Source of the DNA: Flavobacterium undicola | Lineage (GTDB): Bacteria > Bacteroidota > Bacteroidia > Flavobacteriales > Flavobacteriaceae | DNA length: 64,000 nucleotides | Direction of reading: 5' to 3' | Assembly: GCF_009909155.2 (NCBI RefSeq) | Contig: NZ_JAAAPM020000003.1 | Coordinates: forward strand, 124,001-188,000 | Shown here: positions 32,555 through 41,782 of the stretch, piece by piece | How positions within the stretch are numbered: the stretch's first letter is position 1 | Layout of the letters: each line of letters begins with the position of its first letter | Position numbers and translations under genes: made by a program | Notes under the pieces: generated by a model | The model's database searches: none | What the model was told of the DNA's origin: nothing | Seen by the model: the letters and a program-made list of their open reading frames with translations, nothing else

Positions 32555-35047
32555 ATGAAGCATCTCTTTCTATTTTTCCTTTTCACGCTTTCGCTTCAAG
32601 CTCAATTTCGCATCACTGGAACTGTAAAAGAAAACAACTCAAACAAAGCCTTAGCATTTGCTACAATTACCACTAACAACGGCATAAATAGCATTACTGA
32701 TGTGGATGGAAAATTCAACATTAGTTCAAACAAACCGATTTCTTCTTTCTACGTTTCTTACATTGGTTACACCAAAATAAAAATCAATGTTCAAAAAGAC
32801 AATCAGTTTTTCAATCTGAAATTGACTCAATCGACCGACAATCTGAACGAAGTTGTAATTGCTACTGAAAACGCTGCCTTATCCATCATCAAGAAAACAA
32901 TTGCGCTCAAAGACAATAACAATCCGCAAAAAAGACTCCATAGTTTTGCATTTAAAAACTATAACAAACTAATTGTTTCGGCTAATCCTGACTCGATTTC
33001 AAGCCAAATAGATTCTATTATTGTTAGAAAAACCCGAAAAGGAATTTATTATAAAATTGATTCTACCAATTATAAATTTAAAACTACGGTAAACAAACGC
33101 CACTTATTTCAAACCGAAAAAGTATCTCAATATCAATTTAGTGACAACAAACTAAAAGAAACTATTTTGGGAACAAAAATGGCGGGATTAAAACAGCCGT
33201 TATACGAAATCATTGCTTTCAACCTGCAATCTTTTTCTATTTACGATCCAAAATACGAACTCTTCGAAACCAAATACAACAGCCCAATAGCTGATGATGC
33301 CACCAAAGAATACAACTACAAACTGCTGGACACAGTAGCCATTAATGGTCGGGATTCTTATATGATTTACTTTAAAAACAAGAAGAAAAGTAAAGCCAAA
33401 GGACTCGAAGGCATCTTATACATTGACCAAAGTAATTTTGCCATTTCTAAAGCCATTATGCGCATTAGAGGATTGCTCAACATCAGCGCAAATCATGAAT
33501 TTGAATATCTTCCCGAAGAAAATATCTGGTTTCCTGTTCATAAAACCTTTCAAATCATCAAAGGTCAAAATGACGATGACATCAATATTTTTGGTGGTAC
33601 AATCCAGTTTGATGGCGACATGGAACAAAATCTTAGCACCAGAAAAAAACAACCTTCAGACTATATTTATCTTCGTTCTGAGAGTCATATTTTTGACATC
33701 CAAAAAAACACACTCGCTATTGAAAACCCATCTTATGCCGTCGAAATTGAGAAAAATGCCTTCAATAAAGACGAATCTTTTTGGGAAAGCTATCGAAAAG
33801 ACAGCTTTGATATTCGCTCTAAAAAAACCTATAGCGAGCTAGACAGCATAGCTATTAGAAAAAAGATCGCCAATCGCGTTCGCATTGGAAAAAAAATCAT
33901 CAACGGCTACTTGCCTATTGGTTTTTTCGACATGGATTTGCGAAAAATCTTTAGCTACAACAACTACGAAGGTTTCCGTCTGGGATTAGGCGGTGTAACC
34001 AATGAACGTCTTTCTAAAAATTTTCGAATTGAAGGTTACTATGCTTATGGCACTAAAGATGGCTTTTTTAAAGGCAGTATAGGCGCTGCAGCGAAAATTG
34101 ACAAACAAGCTAATTCATGGCTTGGAATTTCCTATACTGATGATGTTCGGGAAATTGCGAGTACTTCTTTTACAATCGAAAAAAAGCCCTTCAAAATATA
34201 CGATCCCAGACCCATCAACATTAGTACTTTTTACAATTATGCAAGTTGGAAAAGCTATTTTGAAACCAACCAAATTCCAAAAACAGAAAGCATCTGGGAA
34301 ATTGCGCATTCTGAAATCCAACCTAAATTTGATTACGCATTCAATAAAAACAATAAGTTGTACACCAATTATACCATGACAACCGCTATGGTTTCGCTGC
34401 AATGGAGTCCTTTTAGCGATTTTATGCAAACACCAACTGGACAAGTTGAGATAGAAAAACGCTTTCCTAAATTCAGCTTTCAATACACTCAATCGCTAGG
34501 TAGATTGTGGGACAACGATTTTGATTTTAGTAAGTTTGACTTCAAAACTGAATATGAAAAAAAATATTTGAATGGTCAAAAAACCTCCTTGCTTTTTCAG
34601 GCTGGTTATACCCTTGGCGATGTTCCATTAACCCATTTATACAATAGTTCTCCCAACAATATTACTAAAGAAACAATTATTCAAAGAATTACCTTTGGAG
34701 GAAAAAACAGTTTTGAAACCATGTATTTCAATGAGTTTTTCTCCAGTAAATATGCTTTTTTCCAATTCAAGCACGCTTTTAACAGAGTAACCTTATTCAA
34801 AAAAATAAAACCTTCTTTAGTTTTAGTTTCCCGAATGGCCTGGGGAGATTTAGAACATCCTGAGCAACATGTAGGGATTAATTTCAAAACCTTGAACAAT
34901 GGTTTTTTCGAATCGGGAATTGAGTTAAATCAAATTTTCAATGGCTTAGGACTGACTACTTTTTTCCGTTACGGACCAAATCAATTAACAAAATTTGAAG
35001 ACAATATTGCTATCAAGCTAAGTTATGTTTTGAACTTAGGGTTTTAG
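32555..35047 (+). CDS. DUF5686 / carboxypeptidase-regulatory-like outer-membrane protein
   Basis: An 830-residue exported protein. The signal peptide ends at LSLQAQ (about residue 17), followed by a CarboxypepD_reg-like domain (about 18-100; RITGTVKENNSNKALAFA and DVDGKFNISS). The rest is the DUF5686 region, rich in aromatic beta-strands, ending in a beta-barrel-type terminus (YVLNLGF). It looks like an outer-membrane barrel related to TonB-receptor partners, but lacks a plug; function unknown. It has its own promoter, and its stop codon is followed by a long palindrome shared with the convergent antiporter gene. Confidence 0.85.
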   Translation: MKHLFLFFLFTLSLQAQFRITGTVKENNSNKALAFATITTNNGINSITDVDGKFNISSNKPISSFYVSYIGYTKIKINVQKDNQFFNLKLTQSTDNLNEVVIATENAALSIIKKTIALKDNNNPQKRLHSFAFKNYNKLIVSANPDSISSQIDSIIVRKTRKGIYYKIDSTNYKFKTTVNKRHLFQTEKVSQYQFSDNKLKETILGTKMAGLKQPLYEIIAFNLQSFSIYDPKYELFETKYNSPIADDATKEYNYKLLDTVAINGRDSYMIYFKNKKKSKAKGLEGILYIDQSNFAISKAIMRIRGLLNISANHEFEYLPEENIWFPVHKTFQIIKGQNDDDINIFGGTIQFDGDMEQNLSTRKKQPSDYIYLRSESHIFDIQKNTLAIENPSYAVEIEKNAFNKDESFWESYRKDSFDIRSKKTYSELDSIAIRKKIANRVRIGKKIINGYLPIGFFDMDLRKIFSYNNYEGFRLGLGGVTNERLSKNFRIEGYYAYGTKDGFFKGSIGAAAKIDKQANSWLGISYTDDVREIASTSFTIEKKPFKIYDPRPINISTFYNYASWKSYFETNQIPKTESIWEIAHSEIQPKFDYAFNKNNKLYTNYTMTTAMVSLQWSPFSDFMQTPTGQVEIEKRFPKFSFQYTQSLGRLWDNDFDFSKFDFKTEYEKKYLNGQKTSLLFQAGYTLGDVPLTHLYNSSPNNITKETIIQRITFGGKNSFETMYFNEFFSSKYAFFQFKHAFNRVTLFKKIKPSLVLVSRMAWGDLEHPEQHVGINFKTLNNGFFESGIELNQIFNGLGLTTFFRYGPNQLTKFEDNIAIKLSYVLNLGF

Positions 35048-35054
35048 AATACAG

Positions 35055-35120
35055 ATTAACGATTTTTGATTTCAGATTTTTATATACTAACACAAAAATC
35101 TGAAATCAAAAATCGTTAAT
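35055..35120. terminator. 27-bp perfect palindrome between convergent genes
   Basis: Arms 35055-35081 and 35094-35120 are perfectly complementary over 27 bp around a 12-nt loop. Its words (TTTCAGATTTTT, AAAATCTGAAATC) match a common flavobacterial repeat. It could end transcription from both sides. Confidence 0.75.
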
Positions 35121-35139
35121 TAAAAATCTGCAATTATCT

Positions 35140-37410
35140 TTATGGTTTTATAATCAAAACAGAGGAAACATCCACCAGCCAATCAGTATCAGCATCTATA
35201 ATGTGTTTCCAGCTTTCTAAACTTATAATCATTAAGTTCTGACTTTGTAAAAACTCTTTTCTAATAGTTCTATCATTCATAATCATGATATGATTTGGAG
35301 CAATCTGCTCAATAGAACGAATCGTTTCTTCAATATCACGCGTCTTTTTTACTTCTCCAACAGCGTCTAAAACCGTAATTTGAGAACCATTATTATTGAT
35401 TAACTTTTTAGCATACTCAATTAAAAAAGCATCTTCCTTACTGAAAATAGGCATAAAAACCTGATCAATATCCTCTAAATCCTTGTCAATAAAAATCCCG
35501 ACAGGCATTTTACTTTTGGCAATAATATGACGTGTTCGCTCATCAAAAGGAGAGTTCTCAAACAAGCCTTCTTTTCCTGTAAACTTATCTATCAATCGAT
35601 CGGGATTTACAATTTGAGTGGTAAAACCTAAAATTTTACCCAGAAAAGTTTCGTCAAAAATTGAGCGCCCTAATCCTACTAATAACAAATCGTATTCGCC
35701 TTGATTAGCCGTATCAATAATATCAGTATCAATATCGTTAGTTACTTTAAAAACACTCAGCACTTCCTGATTCAGCAGTTGTGATTCTTTAAGAATAGGC
35801 GTCAACATTTTTCGTTCATGATCTTTTACATCAAAAGAATGTATTTCGGAACTTAAAGAACAGTGCATCGCAGCAACAATCGAACTATCAGATTGTTTTT
35901 TAACCAAGCTATTGGCAATCTTCAACAATTTCTTTCCTTTATCGGGAGTAGAAAACGAAAACAAAATCTTGTATTTGCTTTTGTTTCCAATTTCCAGCGG
36001 AACCACTGTTGCCTTATCTTTAAAAATATAGTTAAGAAAATCCAAGGTTGGCCCTGTCATAAAAGTGGTTACCAAAGCCATAATGACCATCATGGTGAAA
36101 ATTTCGGTAGACAAAACACCTAAATCATAACCGATATTTAAAACCACCAATTCCATTAAACCACGGGTATTCATCAAAGCTCCAATAGCCAAACTATCTT
36201 TCCAACTCTGTCCCACAAACTTGGCTGCCAAGGCACTTCCAAAGAATTTCCCAACGACTGCAACTGCTATAATTAATCCCGTAACTTTCCATAAATACGG
36301 ATCGTTTAACAAACCTATTTGTGTACGTAAACCTGTAAACACAAAAAACAATGGCAACAAAACAATGATAGAAACGTCTTCTACTTTTTCGATAAAAATA
36401 TTTCTGAACTTATTGTTTTCCGGCATAATTGCTCCGGCTAAGAATGCTCCAAACAAAGCATGAATCCCTATTAATTCGGAAGCATAAGAAGAGAACAAAA
36501 GAGTCAAAAAGAAAATAGCGACTACAGGTTTGTTCAAACTCTCACGGGTTGAATTCAAATCGCCAACACGTTTTAAAAACGGACGAACTATTTTCAACAT
36601 GATAATCACATACAAAACGGCCATACCAATTACATATAGCGAACTGGCAAATGAACCCGCTTTTACAATAGCAATTACTACTGCCAGAATACACCAGGCT
36701 GTGATATCATCGGCAGCTGCACAGGTGATGGCAATAGTTCCGAGTTTAGTTTTTTGCATTTCACGTTCCTGAACAATTCGTGCCAAAACAGGAAATGCCG
36801 TAATACTCATCGCGATTCCCATGAACAATCCAAAAGAAGAAAACTCAACTCCCATCGGTGCAAAAATTGGATAGATAAAGAAAGCCAACGTTAATCCTAA
36901 GGCAAACGGGATGACAATACTGGCATGACTAATTACAACCGCATCATGGGCTTTGTTTTTAAGTACTTTCAAGTCTAATTCCATTCCGATGACAAACATG
37001 AAAAATATCAAACCAATCTGACTCAAAAACTGCAAATTTCCCAGAGATTCTTTTGGAAATAAAGCCGCTGAAAATTCAGGAAAATACATCCCGACCAATG
37101 ATGGCCCTAAAACAATTCCGGCAATCATTTCTCCAATTACTGAAGGCTGTCCAATTTTCCTAAAAAGCCAACCAAACAAACGTGCCACTAAAATAATAGT
37201 TACGATTTGAGCTAATAAAATAGCTAAAGGATGTTGTAAATTTTCGACCATAGAATGCAGAAAATCATTCCAATGATCGCTTTCTATTTCTCTATGAACA
37301 ATTTGACGACCTATTTCAAGCGAAGCTCCCTGAGAAATTACCCAATAGATTAATGCTGTGAAACCACCAATAACAGAAACATAAAACAAAGAATTTTTAA
37401 TACTAGTCAT
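35140..37410 (-). CDS. CPA2-family cation/proton antiporter with C-terminal USP-like region (paralogue 1)
   Basis: A 756-residue membrane protein. After a leading helix (about 8-26) come about 12 further transmembrane helices (about 58-450) of the Na+/H+ exchanger fold, with IVLGPSLVGMYFPEFSAALF, MSITAFPVLARIVQE and CAAADDITAWCILA, the last holding the paired aspartates expected to bind the cation. The soluble tail (about 460-756) resembles universal-stress-protein domains. It would exchange K+ or Na+ for protons. It is close to the 758-residue protein at 39319-41595 over its whole length, including the ends (DVSSVLIIKP / DVSSVLIIKS). It is the last gene of the cluster, 111 bp after the LytTR gene. 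Confidence 0.9.
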   Translation of the reverse strand: MTSIKNSLFYVSVIGGFTALIYWVISQGASLEIGRQIVHREIESDHWNDFLHSMVENLQHPLAILLAQIVTIILVARLFGWLFRKIGQPSVIGEMIAGIVLGPSLVGMYFPEFSAALFPKESLGNLQFLSQIGLIFFMFVIGMELDLKVLKNKAHDAVVISHASIVIPFALGLTLAFFIYPIFAPMGVEFSSFGLFMGIAMSITAFPVLARIVQEREMQKTKLGTIAITCAAADDITAWCILAVVIAIVKAGSFASSLYVIGMAVLYVIIMLKIVRPFLKRVGDLNSTRESLNKPVVAIFFLTLLFSSYASELIGIHALFGAFLAGAIMPENNKFRNIFIEKVEDVSIIVLLPLFFVFTGLRTQIGLLNDPYLWKVTGLIIAVAVVGKFFGSALAAKFVGQSWKDSLAIGALMNTRGLMELVVLNIGYDLGVLSTEIFTMMVIMALVTTFMTGPTLDFLNYIFKDKATVVPLEIGNKSKYKILFSFSTPDKGKKLLKIANSLVKKQSDSSIVAAMHCSLSSEIHSFDVKDHERKMLTPILKESQLLNQEVLSVFKVTNDIDTDIIDTANQGEYDLLLVGLGRSIFDETFLGKILGFTTQIVNPDRLIDKFTGKEGLFENSPFDERTRHIIAKSKMPVGIFIDKDLEDIDQVFMPIFSKEDAFLIEYAKKLINNNGSQITVLDAVGEVKKTRDIEETIRSIEQIAPNHIMIMNDRTIRKEFLQSQNLMIISLESWKHIIDADTDWLVDVSSVLIIKP

Positions 37411-37521
37411 ACGCCATTTTTTAAATTTATTGGCAAATATCAGAACTGATTTCTAAGCTAAAAAAGAATTTTAAAGCTAATTTTTAATCTATGTAACAAG
37501 AGGGAAAAACTTTGTAATAAG

Positions 37522-38241
37522 TTATATTTTTATCTTTTTCAAAAAGTCGGCGCGATAGGTCTCACTCAGGCTAAGACTGGTATTTTTATCGTTTTCATCT
37601 AAATGATGCAACACAATTTCGTTATGATTAAAAAACTTTATCGCCTTTAAAGACACTATTTCTTTCTTGTTGATGCGACAAAAATCAGCTTCCGGCAATT
37701 CATTCAAAAGCGTATCAAATTTAACATTTTTCAAATTCAAAAAACTGCCATCAGTCAAAAGCACGGTTTTATCACGGCTGTCGCCCAAAGCGGTTTTAAT
37801 GTATAGAATTTGATTAAAATACAACAAACTCTTCCCCTTATCGGTATTGAAATGAATAAATCTTTTAGCACTAGCGGCATTCTCAAAACGTTCAAAAGCT
37901 TTAGAAATGGCTTTTTGCAAACGTTCTAATTTTACCGGTTTTGTGATATAATCGACTGCATCAATAGTAAAAGCATCGGCAGCATAATCTTTATATGCCG
38001 TACAAAAAACAACTAATTTATCTTTTAATAAACCAGCCAAATGCAAGCCGTCAATTCCGGGCATTTCGATATCTGAGATTAATAAATCAAAGTCGAGATT
38101 TGGAATTTCAGTCAGCAGTTTTTCAGGATTATTAAACGTCTTTACGATTTCTACTTCAGGAATTTGTTCACAAAGCATTTTCAAATACGTTAATCCCGGT
38201 AACTCATCATCTAGAAGTAAACATTTCAGTTTTGTATTCAA
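37522..38241 (-). CDS. LytTR-family response regulator
   Basis: A 239-residue regulator with an N-terminal receiver domain (about 4-118; acidic LLLDDE, phospho-acceptor Asp in SDIEMPGIDG, TAYKDYA, ITKPVK) and a C-terminal LytTR DNA-binding domain (about 135-235; LYIKTALGDSRDK, ADFCRINKKEIVSL). The frame offers no ATG before the receiver domain; the start appears to be TTG (complement 38239-38241), inside the kinase gene, giving a 35-bp overlap and likely translational coupling. It probably controls the flanking transport genes (inference). Confidence 0.92.
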   Translation of the reverse strand: MNTKLKCLLLDDELPGLTYLKMLCEQIPEVEIVKTFNNPEKLLTEIPNLDFDLLISDIEMPGIDGLHLAGLLKDKLVVFCTAYKDYAADAFTIDAVDYITKPVKLERLQKAISKAFERFENAASAKRFIHFNTDKGKSLLYFNQILYIKTALGDSRDKTVLLTDGSFLNLKNVKFDTLLNELPEADFCRINKKEIVSLKAIKFFNHNEIVLHHLDENDKNTSLSLSETYRADFLKKIKI

Positions 38242-38965
38242 GTAAGTTAATCTTTAAATGGGCTATATAAATATCGTTTTCTACAAACTTATCGAGCTTG
38301 AAATTATTTTTATAAATAATTCGCAAACGATTCTCTAAAGTGGTGTTTCCTATACCACTTCGTTCTTTTTTCAATACTTTTTTATCCGAAATCTTATTCG
38401 AAACCGTCATCGCAAAAGCATTGTCCTTAAACTCAAAAATAACCGAAATAAAAGCATCCGGACTTTGTAAATCGGCGTGTTTAAAAGCATTTTCAATCAA
38501 ATCAATAGAAATCAACGGAGCAAGCAAAGGCTCTTCGTATAATTTATCGTCTACATCGATATTCTTCTTTATCTTCAATTCGAAAAGCGGACTGATTTTG
38601 ATTTTGTTGATTTCGATTAAATTCAGTGCAAAATCAATTTCTTCTTTAGCCGTGACAAATTTCTTCTTGCTCTCGTACAAAATGTAATCCAGAACATTCG
38701 CTAATTTATCTAACGCAAAATAGGTTTGATAAGCATGTGACTGTATCGAATTTAAAATATTTTTAAAAAGATGCGGATTTAATTTAGACTCTAAAGTCTC
38801 TAACTGCAAATCATTGACTTTCATTTCCAGCGCATAAAAATTCTTATCAACCTCATTTTTCGCTTTTCTGACTTGTACTAATTGGTAAACCATAAAACCA
38901 ATAATAACAACCAAAAGTAAAATGATGATTAAAAAGATATACGTAATGTTATTGCTTTCTTGCAT
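38207..38965 (-). CDS. LytS-type sensor histidine kinase
   Basis: A 252-residue kinase with a single N-terminal transmembrane helix (about 8-30), a short coiled-coil linker and the His_kinase domain, where LNPHLFKNILNSI (about 61-73) holds the phosphorylated histidine. The ATPase region has ENAFKH and ERSGIGNTTLENRL. There is almost no periplasmic sensor region, so the signal may be membrane state or a partner protein, perhaps one of the two antiporters. It overlaps the response regulator gene and starts 21 bp after the SMR exporter gene. Confidence 0.9.
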   Translation of the reverse strand: MQESNNITYIFLIIILLLVVIIGFMVYQLVQVRKAKNEVDKNFYALEMKVNDLQLETLESKLNPHLFKNILNSIQSHAYQTYFALDKLANVLDYILYESKKKFVTAKEEIDFALNLIEINKIKISPLFELKIKKNIDVDDKLYEEPLLAPLISIDLIENAFKHADLQSPDAFISVIFEFKDNAFAMTVSNKISDKKVLKKERSGIGNTTLENRLRIIYKNNFKLDKFVENDIYIAHLKINLLEYKTEMFTSR

Positions 38966-38986
38966 GATACTAAGCTTGTAAATTCA

Positions 38987-39316
38987 TTAATGGCTCGACA
39001 CAAACTTTAATCCGATGATAGAGGCAATCAATGTCATTATAAAAAACAACCTCCAAAAACCAGCCGGTTCTTTAAACACAAAAATTCCAACTAAAACAGT
39101 ACCTACAGCGCCTATTCCTGTCCAAACTGCATAAGCAGTTCCAATGGGTAATTCCTGAGTGGCTTTATATAAAAAAAACATACTTGCTGTTAAACTCAAC
39201 AAAAAACCAAGCATCCAATAAGCTGATTCCCCTCCTGCCGTTTCTCTGGCCTTGCCAAGACAAGAAGCGAAAGCTACTTCAAACAAACCGCCTATTATCA
39301 ACAAAATCCAACTCAT
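38987..39316 (-). CDS. SMR-family exporter, SugE/Gdx-like
   Basis: A 109-residue protein with four transmembrane helices. The essential glutamate is in GGLFEVAFA (Glu13), and PIGTAYAVWTGIGAVGTVLVG (read across residues 56-76) is the strongly conserved third-helix region of the SugE/Gdx subgroup, whose studied members export guanidinium in exchange for protons. It works as an antiparallel dimer. The start is only 2 bp after the stop of antiporter paralogue 2, so they share a transcript. No guanidine riboswitch was noticed. Confidence 0.88.
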   Translation of the reverse strand: MSWILLIIGGLFEVAFASCLGKARETAGGESAYWMLGFLLSLTASMFFLYKATQELPIGTAYAVWTGIGAVGTVLVGIFVFKEPAGFWRLFFIMTLIASIIGLKFVSSH

Positions 39317-39318
39317 AT

Positions 39319-41595
39319 TTATGACTTAATTATTAAAACAGATGAAACATCCACAAGCCAATTCGTATTAGCATCAATAATACATTTCCAACTTTCTAAT
39401 GTGATTAGCATTAAATCTTGTTGTTTGAGAAAAGCAGTGTTCAATTCCTTATCTGAAATTACATTGATGTTATTAGGGAATTTTTGCAGCAAAATCGCCA
39501 CAGCACTTTGGATGACAAAATTATTTTTCAAAAAGCCATTCATGTCTAAAACATTAATTTTAGAATTGTTGTTGTAAATCATTTTCTGAACGTAATCAAT
39601 CAAAGCAGCATCATCCGATTTTAGAATTGGCACAAAAACCTGATTCAATTCTTCAAAATCATTGTCTATTAAAATTCCTAAAGGAGTTTTAGTTCTGGCT
39701 ACAATTTGTCTTGTTCTTTCATCAAAAGGCGAATTTTCAAACAAACCTTCTTTCCCTTTGAATTTATCTATCAATCGGTCAGGATTGATAATTCGGGTAG
39801 TAAAACCGAGCACTTTGCCCAGCAAACTTCCTTCAAAAATAGATTTCCCTACGCCTACTAAAAGCAAATCGTAATCTCCATTATTAGCCACCTCAGCAAT
39901 TTCAGCTTCGATATCATTTGTTACTTTAAAAACAGTAAGCAACTTAACTCCCAAATGGTCGGATTCATCAAAAATAGGTTCAAAAGTCTCTTTTTCGATT
40001 TCTTCCATATTAAACGAATGCAATTCATCGCTTTGAGACAAGTGCATCGCTGTAATTACCGAAGCCGTTTTTTGCTTTTTGGTCAAACTATTGGCCAAGC
40101 GCAACAAAGATTTTCCTTTTTCATTACTACCAAACGAAATAAGAATTCGGTATTTATTTTCATCTATAGTTTCAATATGTTCTGTTTCATTTTTATTTTT
40201 AAAAATAAAACCAAGTAAATCTAAAGCGGGTCCAGTCATAAAAGTTGTTACTAGAGCCATAATAACCATCATGGTAAAAACTTCGGGAGTCAATACTTTT
40301 AATTCTAAACCAATATTCAACACAATCAATTCCATCAAACCACGGGTATTCATCAAAGCACCAATAGTTAAACTATCATGCCAATTCTGTCCCACAAATC
40401 GGGCGGCCAACGCACTCCCTAAAAACTTCCCTATCACAGCAACTGCAATAATTCCTCCGGTAACTTTCCACAAATAAGCATCATTAATCAAACCTACCTG
40501 CGTATTCAAACCTGTAAAAACAAAAAACAATGGCAGTAATAATATCACCGAAACATCTTCGACTTTTTCGATAAATATCATTCGGAATTTGGTGATATCC
40601 GGCATAATAGCCCCCATCATAAAACCACCAAATAGCGCATGAATACCAATAACTTCAGTAGCATAAGAAGAAATAATTAACAATAAAAAGAAAATAGCCA
40701 TCACTGGTTTTCCAATATTTTCCTTTTCAGAATACAAATCGCCTATTCGTTTCAAGAAGGGTTTTACAATAAAAATCATGGCTAAAACATACAACAAAGC
40801 CAAAGAAATCACATAAAAAGAACCCACAAAATCGCCCGCTTTTACAATAGCAATCACCACAGCAAGCAAACACCAGGCAGTAATATCATCGGCAGCTGCA
40901 CAAGTAATCACAATAGATCCTAATCGGGTTTTATGAATTCCTCTTTCCTGTACAATTCGAGCCAAAACAGGAAAAGCCGTAATACTCATGGCAATACCCA
41001 TAAACAAACTGAAAGAAAGAAATTCTACACCCTCAGGAGCAAACTGATTGTACACAAAATAAGACAAACCAATTCCCATAGAAAAAGGAATAATAATACT
41101 TGCATGACTAATTACAATAGCCTCACTAGCCTTATTTCTTAAGACTTTTATATCGAGTTCCATTCCTATAACAAACATGAAGAGAATCAAACCTATCTGG
41201 CTCAAAAACTTTAAATTCCCAAGAGATTTCACAGGAAATAATGCTGCTGAGAATTCCGGAAAATACATCCCTAATAAAGAAGGCCCGAGGACAATTCCTG
41301 CGATAATTTCTCCAATTACTGTTGGCTGACCAATTTTTTTAAAAAACCAACCAAAAATTCGAGCCACTAAAATAATCATGACTATTTGTGCCAAAAGAAT
41401 AGCCAAAGGATCTTGAAAATTATGCAACATCGAATTTATAAAATCAGCAAACGAATCATTACCCACATTTACAACCAGATTAGGCTTTCTTAATTCGAGT
41501 AATTTTCCTCTCCCAATAATCCAATAAATCAATGCCGAGAAAACTCCCGTAACACTCAAATAAAACAAGGTATTCTTATATTTTTTCAAAACCAT
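39319..41595 (-). CDS. CPA2-family cation/proton antiporter with C-terminal USP-like region (paralogue 2)
   Basis: A 758-residue paralogue of the protein at 35140-37410 with the same architecture: leading helix, about 12 transport helices with GPSLLGMYFPEFSAALFP and CAAADDITAWCLLA, and a stress-protein-like tail ending DVSSVLIIKS. The two copies are alike throughout but clearly diverged, so the duplication is old. It is the first gene of the minus-strand series antiporter 2, SMR exporter, kinase, response regulator, antiporter 1. No clear TAnnTTTG box was found before it. Confidence 0.9.
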   Translation of the reverse strand: MVLKKYKNTLFYLSVTGVFSALIYWIIGRGKLLELRKPNLVVNVGNDSFADFINSMLHNFQDPLAILLAQIVMIILVARIFGWFFKKIGQPTVIGEIIAGIVLGPSLLGMYFPEFSAALFPVKSLGNLKFLSQIGLILFMFVIGMELDIKVLRNKASEAIVISHASIIIPFSMGIGLSYFVYNQFAPEGVEFLSFSLFMGIAMSITAFPVLARIVQERGIHKTRLGSIVITCAAADDITAWCLLAVVIAIVKAGDFVGSFYVISLALLYVLAMIFIVKPFLKRIGDLYSEKENIGKPVMAIFFLLLIISSYATEVIGIHALFGGFMMGAIMPDITKFRMIFIEKVEDVSVILLLPLFFVFTGLNTQVGLINDAYLWKVTGGIIAVAVIGKFLGSALAARFVGQNWHDSLTIGALMNTRGLMELIVLNIGLELKVLTPEVFTMMVIMALVTTFMTGPALDLLGFIFKNKNETEHIETIDENKYRILISFGSNEKGKSLLRLANSLTKKQKTASVITAMHLSQSDELHSFNMEEIEKETFEPIFDESDHLGVKLLTVFKVTNDIEAEIAEVANNGDYDLLLVGVGKSIFEGSLLGKVLGFTTRIINPDRLIDKFKGKEGLFENSPFDERTRQIVARTKTPLGILIDNDFEELNQVFVPILKSDDAALIDYVQKMIYNNNSKINVLDMNGFLKNNFVIQSAVAILLQKFPNNINVISDKELNTAFLKQQDLMLITLESWKCIIDANTNWLVDVSSVLIIKS

Positions 41596-41755
41596 AGCTC
41601 AAAATCAATTGATTTAAATTTTACACAAAGATGCTAAATTCTTTAATAGTATCCACATTCCTAAAATTAACTTTCAACCTATAAAAACAAAACCTAAAAA
41701 CCCTAAAATTAATTTAAATTTTACAAATAAATCAAACCTTTACTTCTGTTTTTAA

Positions 41756-41763
41756 TACATTTG
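41756..41763 (+). promoter_or_regulatory. Promoter -7 element for the MMPL/MscS genes
   Basis: TACATTTG fits TAnnTTTG, 19 bp before the ATG at 41783. Confidence 0.45.
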
Positions 41764-41782
41764 CAGCCTTTAAACATCAGTT

